A stretch of DNA of 64,000 nt from Powellomyces hirtus (Eukaryota > Chytridiomycota > Chytridiomycetes > Spizellomycetales > Powellomycetaceae), in contig JAHLKG010000024.1 in assembly GCA_025526995.1 (NCBI GenBank), positions 372,001 to 436,000 on the forward strand. The letters are read 5' to 3'. How positions within the stretch are numbered: the first letter of the stretch is position 1; every line of letters starts with the position of its first letter. Shown piece by piece: positions 1 to 9,301 of the stretch. The translations under genes and the position numbers were made by a program. The notes below the pieces were generated by a model. It was not told where the DNA came from. It did no database searches and saw only the letters and a list, made by a program, of their open reading frames with translations.

Positions 1-259
1 GTTCGCTTCGAAAAGTCCCACGGATTTCGGTTTCGACGTCCTCGCTATCCCATGCGGGTGTACCCTTGCGAATGACTTGCCATACTGTGGGTATGCGGGA
101 AGCCGTCCTTGCAACTGAGATGAGTGGCAGCCGCTTCAACCTCCACATTCGTCAAATGAGCTGCAGGGATCACGATCAGACCCACAAACCGACGCTCATC
201 TGCAGATCGTGAAAGTTGGAACCAGAACGTTTACACCCTTCCCAACGAAGGCAACACGA

Positions 260-1000
260 TCAGTACCGTCTTTGAACTCCTCGGTAAAGGCTTGTAAGCA
301 GGGGTTAAAGATCCTCCTGGTTGATCCTGTTCTCGTCGCAGAGCACATGGTATTAGTGAAACAGTTGTATGAAGTTGGTGGTGTGACTCCTATCAGATAA
401 CGACGCCATCAGTGGTGGACTCTATGACAATGATGATCCCATTATCATTGACTTACCAGTGTACTGGGAGGCGCAATGTCAAAAGGGTAACTGATACTGC
501 CACCCCTGACCTACCTCCCTTCGGGCCGCAGGTGCCACAGTAGAGAAAAAGCGAGTGTTGTGATGCTTCCGACATGCAACATACGTGATTGCAGCGTCAG
601 CAGCCGCACGGATTGCATTAACCTCAGCCTTGATAATGGAATCAAATTCCCCCTTGGAGACACCATTGCGATAGACCAAGATTTAAGTGGGACCGACCTT
701 GTTCTTTGCAATGCCAAAGCGCGCGACAGAGTGGCGTGGAGGCCGTGGGCTCTGCCCTCACATGTTCTTTGCTTTCCTCCCACCTCAACTTGGACAGCGT
801 GACACCTGGTCAGTTGAGGCCGACCAGCAGGTTCCTTGACGATCCTTTCAAAGACGCCGGCATTCCAGTCTTTGTTGCGAATGACACCAGTTTACCACAA
901 AAGGTTGGGTTCTGCCATAGTGATTCGCATACCGCTGTTGCTGCACGTTGATACCATCTGGGTGATGAAGTTTTGAACTGCCGCGGGTGGACTGCCCAGT
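260..1000 (-). pseudogene. Decayed Argonaute (MID/PIWI) relic
   Basis: Read on the minus strand, three Argonaute-like blocks lie in family order. About 984-897 gives a MID-like segment ending in MAEPNLLW and then TAA. 688-479 gives ILVYRNGVSKGEFDS, followed by AITYVACRKHHNTRFF, the PIWI core that in the family precedes the catalytic histidine region. About 340-300 gives YHVLCDENRINQEDL, the late PIWI stretch. In-frame stops (after NLLW; a TAA directly before ILVYRNG) and frame changes separate the blocks. Only about 200 nt lie between the MID block and RNGVS, where an intact PIWI needs far more, so the first catalytic aspartates are missing. N and PAZ domains were not found upstream to 2.2 kb. 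The identity is secure from motif order. Decay rather than unusual splicing is my inference, and part of the gene could lie beyond the window edge. Confidence 0.7.
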
Positions 1001-2332
1001 TTTCAATGCTCCGGGAATGGGGTTTGAGGACGGTGAACGGGGTTCGGGGGTAGAAGTTGCGGTGGCGGAGGCGCTTACCATTTCGGTGCATAATACTGTC
1101 GCCAGTCTTCCTGCAAGGGCCTGGCTATAACTATTCCTTGCAGTCAGTCAGCTGCTGCAACTGCATTTCGCTTGTTTCAAGGATTTCCAACAGCACAACC
1201 CGACTCAAGGCAGTTCGCTCCTAGCCAACTACCAGCGGCCGAAACCGCGCCCGTGTCTTGGACTGCATACCCGCACTTGGCGGCCAGCGAAATTATATGG
1301 AGGTCCACGGAACCTGCCCTTCAAGCGCTAAAGCCAACGATGCTGCCATGAGAGATCTGGACAAATATGTTTGGAAATGGGACTGCGAAAATGGAAATGT
1401 GGACGTTATGGATGGGTTCAACGTAATTAGCTTGGACGCCAAACGTGATGTACATAACCCAGGTTGAACCAGAAGCATGTACATAGTTTTCGGCACTGGG
1501 TTTTGTGGTGGCGGCCATGATGGCGAATCCCCGGTTGCAGACTCCACCGCTTCACCAAGCCCGGTCACGGTCGGACGTTTGTTTGTTGCTTGCGCATGTA
1601 TCTCATGCTGGGACTCCAAGTCTGCGGACGAGAGCGTTTGACTGCTCCGGAGGTCGCGTTATTTTGTTGTCCGAGCATCTTGAAGAAGTGGGTGGACACT
1701 CTACGGTGTGCACGACGGGTCGCACTTCACGCCGGCTGCTACCATAGAGTAAACGCGTTAACGTTGCCCCCCTTGGATAACGGACCAGATCACATCGACT
1801 TTTGATCACGCCCTTCATGCCTCATGTAGTGCGACAGAGACAGAGCCAGTCAAGGCATCGTGCACAGCATCTTCTCCGAATCTTCCTCGAATAGAATTTC
1901 TGGGTGCCCTTTGTCTGTTCATTGTCCCTATTTTCCGCTTTCACATTTGCATTGGTTTATCTTGGCCATCTTAGCTTACCGCCTTATTGACCTAGCGGCG
2001 ATAGTTTCCATGCAGTCGTATAAATCTGCGGAAAGTGCCTTTACAACTTCGATCACTGTCAAGGTTGTTTCGTTGCGACCGGAGGCGTCAGTCTCACAGA
2101 TCACGTAATCCGATCGGAGTTCGCTTAAATACGTCATTGCTCAGACGTCATTTTGGTACGCTTAAAAGTTTAAAACTTACCGAAAAAAAAATAGCGTTAA
2201 AGTTGGTGTTCTCTTCTGATTTAAATGAAAGCGTGCGCATACAAGTTTAGAGCTGTGTCGTCCTCTCGCCACCAGTTACCCTTCAACTGATTTCGCTGTT
2301 GACATCTCACAAACCCACATCCCACCGATCAA
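1001..2332. other. No gene recognised; upstream flank of NADPH oxidase
   Basis: Only short overlapping open frames on both strands, none with a family signature. The right part (about 1860-2330) is AT-richer, with pyrimidine runs typical of a fungal promoter and 5' leader, and precedes the oxidase start at 2333. The left part may hold further eroded Argonaute sequence, but I could not align it. Confidence 0.4.
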
Positions 2333-4552
2333 ATGCAGTCGGATCTCAAACCTCTCTCGGACAAGGAGATCGATCAATTTCTCAATGAGCTTGACGGGAA
2401 CAACAACGGTTACATTGAGTACCATGAAGTAGAGGCGAAGCTCGACCATGTCCATAAGGAGATCGCGCCTCACGCCCAGCCTCACAATCTACATCACGAC
2501 AGCAAGGCGGATGAAACGCGGCACCAGTTCTTGCGATCCATCATTGGATCAGACGCGGATCAGATCCCGAGGGATGAGTTCCGAGCGAGGGTAAAGGAAT
2601 GGAACATCCCGTCATTGGAGCAAGAGAAGAAGGAAGAAATGAACGAGAAGGAGTATATGCGCAGTTTGTCGATTTGGAGAAGAATTAGGAGTTACTGGGC
2701 CGTGCATGGCCCGCAGGTGGTGTTTTTGGCAATGGTGGTCTCGCTGCAGATCGCGTTCGCCACGTGGCAGTTGGTGAAATACCTCACTGCACCCGAGTAC
2801 CGACCCGCGTTTGGATGGGGAGTTGTGGTTGCCAAGACGTGTGCGGGAGCATTGTACCCAACGTTTTTTTTCCTGATTCTGTCGATGTCGCGGTACTTTT
2901 CGACATTCTGGAGGCGGAGCTACCATGTTTCTCGATTCATCAATTGGGATGTCAGCCAGTCGTTCCACATCAAGATGTCGATCGGTGCGTTGGTGTTGGC
3001 GACGACGCACGCTATTGGGCACCTGACAGGCTCATTCGTGTTCGGAAGCAGCAGCGATCGTCAAGCCAATGTTGCTGCGGTTCTGGGGCCCGACGCCGTG
3101 CCAAGGCCTTACGGCGAATATGTCCGCTCGCTGCCAGGGTGGACCGGCTTGACGGCATTGGGACTCTTCTGGACATTGGCCCTGCTGAGCATGCCAGTGG
3201 TCCGCAAACGCAGTTATGAGATCTTCCAACTTGGTCATCTACTCATGTTCCCTATCATCGGTCTCCTCATGGCCCACGGCACCGCGGCGCTCTTGCAGGC
3301 ACCTATGTTGGGGTACTGGCTTGCGTTTCCGACCCTGCTGGTACTGGTCGAACGACTCATCCGTGTGTGTCTCGTCGGATTCCACAAGATCCCAGCCACC
3401 CTCAAGATCCTCGACGGTGAAACAGTCGAATTGACAGTGATGATTCCAGAATCCCGCATCTGGCGCTACAAGGCGGGTCAGTACGTGTTTCTCCAAGTGC
3501 CCAAGTTGTCGCTTTTCCAGTGGCATCCGTTCACGGTGTCCGTGTGTATCGGGAATGAGATGCAACTGCATATCAAAACCGATGGCAACTGGACATCCAA
3601 ACTCCGCGACCTGGCCAGCGAGGAGGGAAAAAACGTGGAGGTCGGCATCGACGGACCCTTCGGTGCCCCCGCTCAAAGGTTTTACCATTTCTCACATAGT
3701 ATCGTCGTCGGTTCTGGAATCGGCGTTACTCCGTTCTCTGGAATCTTGGCAGACTTGCAAGCGCGCGATGATCAATTGCATGGTGGGCCCAATAGAGGAA
3801 CGCCTGGCGCTTCGCCAAGTCTCGAGACCGTCAGATCCTCATCGTTATCTCCTGCCCCTAAACCCCACCACACTCCCGAAATGGTTGAACAAGCAATTCA
3901 CACTCTGCACCCGCGTGCCGTGAACCATCTTGACGAATCGACAGCATCACCCAACCCAGCCTCCGCATCCACCTCATACCAGATTCAAGACGACGACGAC
4001 GACAACATTGAGGATTACCGCCGAGTCGACTTCCATTGGATGGTTCGCGACCGAAATTACCTCCTTTGGTTTTCCGACCTCCTCAACACCGTGTCTCGCT
4101 CCCAGATTGCTCACAAGACCGCCGATGACACATCATCCCACCTCGACATCCGCATCCAAACCCATGTTACCGCCAAACCGCGCAAAAATTCTATCTCCAC
4201 TCACATCTACCGATGTCTGCTGGAGCAGCACCGGACGCCTGAACACCCAGAATCTCCGCTGACAGGTCTCATCAATGCGACGCATTTCGGACGCCCAGAT
4301 TTCATCAGCATTTTGGACGACCATTACGATGACATGCGGAAATTCAAAGCGAAACACATGATGGCCAAGAACAGCAATGGCGATAAGAGTGACGATGTAG
4401 AAGAAGACGACGAGCTGAAAGTTGGCGTCTTCTTTTGTGGAGCGCCTGTTATTGGAGAGATTCTGTCGGACAAGTGTCGGATGTTAACTGCAAGGGGACG
4501 AACGGATGGGAGCCAGATCGAGTACCACTTTATGATGGAGGTTTTTGGATAG
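2333..4552 (+). CDS. EF-hand NADPH oxidase (NOX5/NoxC-like), intronless
   Basis: A 739-aa flavocytochrome predicted to move electrons from NADPH through FAD and two haems across a membrane to oxygen, making superoxide. Residues 21-32 form a canonical EF-hand loop (D21, N23, N25, Y27, E32), and a second weaker EF-like segment follows near residues 70-90, so Ca2+ control is likely. The ferric-reductase transmembrane block has paired His helices (a TTHAIGH segment; LGHLLMF followed by LMAHG). Then come the FAD signature HPFT, the NADPH-binding GPFGAP and GSGIGVTPF motifs, and C-terminal FFCGAP. A low-complexity insert of about 110 residues with a DDDDD run splits the NADPH domain. The first in-frame Met sits directly before the EF-hand and was chosen as start. 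It is a single exon while nearly all neighbours are spliced. Fungal NoxC and animal NOX5 share this architecture; the exact subfamily needs a tree. Confidence 0.93.
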   Translation: MQSDLKPLSDKEIDQFLNELDGNNNGYIEYHEVEAKLDHVHKEIAPHAQPHNLHHDSKADETRHQFLRSIIGSDADQIPRDEFRARVKEWNIPSLEQEKKEEMNEKEYMRSLSIWRRIRSYWAVHGPQVVFLAMVVSLQIAFATWQLVKYLTAPEYRPAFGWGVVVAKTCAGALYPTFFFLILSMSRYFSTFWRRSYHVSRFINWDVSQSFHIKMSIGALVLATTHAIGHLTGSFVFGSSSDRQANVAAVLGPDAVPRPYGEYVRSLPGWTGLTALGLFWTLALLSMPVVRKRSYEIFQLGHLLMFPIIGLLMAHGTAALLQAPMLGYWLAFPTLLVLVERLIRVCLVGFHKIPATLKILDGETVELTVMIPESRIWRYKAGQYVFLQVPKLSLFQWHPFTVSVCIGNEMQLHIKTDGNWTSKLRDLASEEGKNVEVGIDGPFGAPAQRFYHFSHSIVVGSGIGVTPFSGILADLQARDDQLHGGPNRGTPGASPSLETVRSSSLSPAPKPHHTPEMVEQAIHTLHPRAVNHLDESTASPNPASASTSYQIQDDDDDNIEDYRRVDFHWMVRDRNYLLWFSDLLNTVSRSQIAHKTADDTSSHLDIRIQTHVTAKPRKNSISTHIYRCLLEQHRTPEHPESPLTGLINATHFGRPDFISILDDHYDDMRKFKAKHMMAKNSNGDKSDDVEEDDELKVGVFFCGAPVIGEILSDKCRMLTARGRTDGSQIEYHFMMEVFG

Positions 4553-5647
4553 AGTGTTACGCAATCCTCAACATTCCAATACAATCAGCCCGAATCTCCC
4601 AGATTACAGCATATGTTTTGTCATCCTGGATTCCAGCACACCACGTCTCAGCCTATACTTCGCACCTGTTACGGCGGGACACGAAACGGCACCACTGAAT
4701 GCGCCTTCCAGAATATCCAACTGGAGGAGTGATCTCGCTGTACTGTAAACATGTTCACATGTGGTGACCTGCTGTACCCCCTGGGACGAGGTTTGTGTTG
4801 ATTGTATCCGCTTTGTCCTTTTTTTGACATTGGTTGGGCTGTGACATGCTGACGTCGGTGCCTCGAGGCACGAGGTTTTGCCGTTGTTTTGTACGACATG
4901 TGATCTGCCACAGCTGCCACTGGCACATCAACGATGTTATCATGCCCTGCTTGGAGAAGCTGCGGCTCTGGCCATTATTTGAAGAAATATAAAAGGAGGA
5001 AGGAACTTGCTTTCGTCTCTCTCATCAGCCATCACCGTCAAACATCATAAATACACCAGAACCACCATCACCTTTCATTCCCTAGTTATCGATACCTCCC
5101 TGTGTCATACTTCACCACCCGACACGATGCTCCGTGTATTGCCCCAGTGGCTCAGCATTTTGTGCCAGTCACCTACTGCAGACATATCCAGTCGGACGCG
5201 CAACTGACCCCGCCCCATATGTTTTGGGATGACATCGCGGCCGACGCCATTGCAAACCAGGCCCACTACTGTACAACGGCCGAGTGCAGTGCAACTGCCC
5301 CGAAGCGAGACTGGTCACGTTGAGGCTCACATCGTAAGTGCCCTTGCCTTGTATCGATTGCATGATAACAGAGCTTTGACTTTTGTGACGGCTCGAAAAG
5401 GACTTTCAGCATGAGATGAGACAGAGGATCCACGGAATGGGCAAAACCAGTACCATTCCTCCCATGGCCTAGCGCTGGCGCTAGTATCGAGATGGCTGCA
5501 GGAGGGGAAGATTCACCTCGACATGGTGCAGAGCATCGAGCTCATTGAACACACCGGCCTCGATGGAAAGATCACTTGAGTGCAGAACTACGCTCCGCAC
5601 TAGTAAGTGATTTAGAACGGCCTCAGATATGACGTGGCATAACCCAG
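4553..5647. other. Intergenic; promoter region of small downstream gene
   Basis: No convincing coding sequence. It contains a TATA box at 4988 and a C/T- and CA-rich leader to about 5126. A consensus splice donor (GTAAGTG) at 5334 suggests one or more 5' exons of the 5.6-5.95 kb gene lie here, but I could not settle their frames. The first ATG after the TATA box (5127) opens only 26 codons. Confidence 0.4.
4988..4994 (+). promoter_or_regulatory. TATA box
   Basis: A TATAAAA element followed by GG and then a C/T-rich leader, about 140 nt before the first ATG at 5127. It probably drives the small gene whose main open frame is 5648-5950. Confidence 0.5.
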
Positions 5648-5950
5648 ATGCGGCCCCTTCCACCACAGACTCCCCTCGATACGCCTGTCTACGTCGTGCT
5701 CCTTACTATGACCGATTGCGAAGGTCAATCCTTCGAGGACCACCCACCTCGCATTGTCGGCGTCTATACTGCTGAGGCTATCGCGAAGGAGCGCGCAAAA
5801 GCCGCTATCTCTCCAATGTCTCACTTTGAAGATCCAGAGTTCACAGAAGAAGTGGATCGCTACAACGTGTGCATTATCAAAGCGGAGGTGAAAAGCAGGC
5901 AGGGTGTGTCTCGTTTCAAGGCGCAGATCTTCACTCTCTGCGACAAGTGA
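5648..5950 (+). CDS. Small hypothetical protein (possibly last exon)
   Basis: A 100-codon frame, not recognised. It begins with a proline-rich stretch, then VYVVLLTMTDCEG, an acidic segment, IVGVYTAEAIAKERAK, and a C-terminal KSRQGVSRFKAQIF. The mix of acidic, basic and hydrophobic residues looks like a small folded protein rather than random translation. The ATG directly follows CCCAG, so this may be a terminal exon preceded by exons between 5127 and 5334, where there is a TATA box and a GTAAGTG donor. The opposite strand carries a 136-codon frame over the same bases, and I consider it the shadow. No function is proposed. Confidence 0.4.
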   Translation: MRPLPPQTPLDTPVYVVLLTMTDCEGQSFEDHPPRIVGVYTAEAIAKERAKAAISPMSHFEDPEFTEEVDRYNVCIIKAEVKSRQGVSRFKAQIFTLCDK

Positions 5951-6547
5951 GAAGTAGACGGCAATCTCTGTTTCTCCGCTGAACCAGTCCATGGATAGAT
6001 ATGGGGCATCAGGACGGGTCAAATGGAATATTGGCTTCGGTTTAGGTTAGAGTAAGCTAGGTTAAGCTAGCTTCAAGTCTATATAGACCCAGTGTAAATA
6101 CAAGTGAACCTCTCCTTTATCATACGCAGATGATGACGTCGGTCCACATGGACGAGGATGGACCGTATTGATGCCGGAGGGAGACGAAATCGACAACCCG
6201 TTCAAACTCGCGGAAATGATCAAATTTCCAGAATGGGAGGAAGCTCTCAGTTCTCTGCCATTCCGGAGGTACGGGCATAATCTTTTGGTGCGAGACAGTG
6301 AGACAGTCTCCCTTCCACAACATGTGCACCGTAAAAAACATTGAGATACAAAGATTGACAAGAAGAGGCTCAGGTATCTATCATGTTGAAATGGGCTTTT
6401 CGTGATATACAGGAACAAGCAAGGAAGCTCTGGTGCGATGAGGAAAAAATGATAGGCTCTATTCGATCTAGTGCCATCACCGACTCGGTCCTATTTTTGC
6501 TCAGGTATACATCTTCGTATAGGGTAAAGGAGTATCCTAAACATAGA
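5951..6547. other. Intergenic, between convergent genes
   Basis: No gene seen. It separates the 3' end of the small plus-strand gene from the stop codon of F1-ATPase gamma on the minus strand. Short frames here are not conserved-looking. Confidence 0.5.
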
Positions 6548-8055
6548 TTAGACGGCCATGGCTCCGGTGATAATGTCGATCTAGCAATTAATTATGAAGT
6601 TAGACATATGATTCCCGTGTGGACCGTGAAGGGCAGAAGAAGTATGTTCGTACCAGATCGTTGGTAATGGTGGCTTGACGGGATCGGTTGTACGTCAAGG
6701 TCAGCTTCTGGATCATTTCGCCTGGGAGAAAAAACATAGTGTAAGTCCCTTTTCATTGACAGTGATCATCGTGATCGCTCTTGTTAGCGTACCGGCGTTC
6801 TTGGTGGCGTTCTCCATAGCAGCACGCTTGGCGGCCTGTTCGGAGGCGTTTCCCTCAGCAATACCCCAGTACAGAGTGTTGGCAAAGGTGAACTCCTCGA
6901 AGTTCTTCAGCACGGGCTCCTCAACCTCGTAAGCGGCGAGCTTAGCTGAAATAAGGACACCACATTAATTAAGGTTGGAGACTACTTTGCCAATTGCCAA
7001 CATTGTGCTTACGAGATTCGGACAGAGCCTTGTAGGAATGAACGGGGACGTTGACGGTGTCGAAGGCAATGACGGACTTGAACTGGTTGAAGATAATCTG
7101 AGCAGTATCGAACTGGACGCCAGCCTTGATAATCTCGTCGGCGATCAAGGCAGCCTCGTTCCAGGAAGGCAAGTTCTTGGCGACACCGTCAAAAGTGACG
7201 GTAATGTTCTTTCGGGAATCACGCTGGAGCTGAGCTCTGGCCTTCTGACCGACGATGGCCAGGGAAGACTCGGGGTGGTCAGCGAGGAATCGCCTGGCGC
7301 CCTTAGCGAGAGAGGAGTGGATACCACCACAGAGACCACGGTCGGAAGAGACAACAATGACCAGGTTCTTGGCATCATCGGCGCTGGTGGTCTCAGCGTG
7401 GGTGTAGAGAGCTGAGTTGTCGTAGGCTCAAGTTAGGCGCCTATCCTAAGTCCGCCAAACACTTTTTTACACTCATTCTGAGTTCTTACCGGTAGCAGAG
7501 TTACCATACACGCGGGCAGCCTCCATGGCCCTCTGAGCCTTGGCGACCTTGGTCGAGGCAATCATTTTCATCGACTTGGTGATTTTGGCAATGTTCGACA
7601 CGGACTTCAGTCGCATGGAAACTATTTCGAAACACACAGAATCAGAACTTTTGCAGCTCTACCGGAATCAGCAAAATCTCCAGCGTTTTCAAACAACTCA
7701 CTTTCTTTCAGCGTGGCCATGTTGCGGGCCTGCACAGCGAAAGGGCTGACGCTAGAAGTGCCATAGGAAATGCAATCATTCAATAAGTAAAGTGATATTG
7801 TATCCATATGCCCGCTTTTCCCGCCGATGTTTCACTCGTCCAGCGCCTCCAGTTTGTCGAATTTTCAAAGCAATGAAGTTGACGATTCCCTCGCTTTCGG
7901 TGGTGTGCTCCGTCATTTTGGTCATTCCAATTTGTACCGCATATTTTTTCCCACCAACCCCAACACCAAGACGCGGCAGACCGTATACAAAAACGAGTTT
8001 CTTACCCAACAACGACAGTGTTGGCGGCACGGGGGAGTGTCCTGACGGCGAACAT
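6548..8055 (-). CDS. ATP3: Mitochondrial F1-ATP synthase gamma subunit
   Basis: Central rotor-shaft subunit of mitochondrial F1-ATPase. The model has seven exons: 8055-8006, 7751-7702, 7621-7490, 7426-7013, 6945-6793, 6721-6654 and 6580-6548. They join in phase to 299 aa, against about 311 in yeast. The N-terminus (MFAVRTLPRAANTVVVG) is an Arg-rich matrix-targeting presequence. Family landmarks follow: ATLKEISMRLKSV, NIAKITKSMKMIASTKV, SSDRGLCGGIHSSLAK, and the C-terminal signature helix with QKLTLTYNRSRQATITNDL, ending IDIITGAMAV. The start at 8055 is chosen because the upstream Met would add an implausible basic tract. It is transcribed away from FCP1 across a 1.2-kb spacer. The gene appears intact. 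Confidence 0.96.
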
Positions 8056-9301
8056 GTTGACGAATATGTTCACTTGCGGTAGGTACAAATGAGCCTGTGA
8101 TGCGTAACGGTCGGGTCCAGTCTGGTCAGCTTCTTTGCGTTTGGGTCGCTTGTTGCCGGCTCGACTGGCTGGCTGGGCTGTCTCCGGCACGCACCGCGAT
8201 TGGCTGGCGTCAGCGGCACCGTCACTGTGCCGCCGGCTCGCGCACTTAGCAACCTCTTGCATCAATTCATCATCTTTGCGAATGGAAACACTTTGGAAAG
8301 AGGATGAACACTCCAGACAGGAAGGGAGAGGGGAGAGTCAGGGCGAATGTGTGGACCCTATCGAGGCAGAATCAACAGCAGCAACACCTTTGGCCCATCA
8401 TCTATCTGGAAGTAGCGTGCGGGAATGTATCTGGACTGTACGCACAGGTCAGTGCCGGACAACGTCAAGAGTCGAGGATAGCAGACAAGAAGTGGGTCCG
8501 CAAAATCATTGGAATTGACAGATACCGGAGATGCGTATATGCAACCTGTGGTAACTGTGCACTACCGCGCATATGGGGAAGTGCCTGCTTTGGGATGGAT
8601 TCCCACGAGTTGCATCATTCTGGTCTTTCTAGGTGGCTCCATCAGTCGACACTGTGATCATGAGGTTCAAGTATTGTAAATGGGGGCTTCGTATCCACCC
8701 GAAGCCCGCAACAATTGCCCACGAGGGCCAAACGCCGATGAAGGGCATATCCGCTTGAAATGATGCAACAAGACGTGACGCCTAGGGCGAATGCCTTGTT
8801 GTATGTTGTTGGAGAGAGCGTAATCAAAATACTCCCTCAGAAAGCTACTACCGTGACCTTCGCAGCCGTGGAACTGTGCAGTATGTCGTCTGAATGGTGG
8901 TTCGCAGCGCATATGGAGCGCCGCCGTTTCTGACGGGCGACGGCGGAGCGCAATCTATTGGCCAGAGAACGAGTGGAACTGCATTCCCATGTGGCCCTCA
9001 TACGCACATCATCACATTCACTCGTTCAGTTTTCTCAAGACAGTCTAGGACTGTCATCTGGCCTTGACCACCTACTCTTTCTTCTACGCCCAGATGGCGC
9101 GCGACCGCATCCCAAGACAGCTGTCTACCTGTGGCGCAGTATTTTATTGAAACCAACTGCGCAGCACACTCGAATGTTGAATAGTTCTTGATGACAAGGA
9201 GATGATAATTCTAGTCGGAGGGCGAGTGATTTCCTGCCCTATAAAACCAGCAGGCCCGCGTGCGTCAGCCCCTCCATAAAGCCAACCCCCAAAACTGCGC
9301 A
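8056..9301. other. Divergent intergenic region, ATP3 / FCP1
   Basis: About 1.25 kb between two divergently transcribed start codons. Frames of up to 127 codons occur on both strands but lack any recognised motif and overlap each other. The only clear signal is the TATA box at 9240 near FCP1. Confidence 0.5.
9240..9246 (+). promoter_or_regulatory. TATA box of FCP1
   Basis: TATAAAA about 56 nt before the chosen FCP1 start codon at 9302, at a fitting distance for a short leader. Confidence 0.5.

Noticed and set aside
5612..6022. 136-codon minus-strand frame opposite the small gene
   Set aside because: The plus-strand frame has the more protein-like composition and a TATA box and splice donor upstream; the minus frame has neither.
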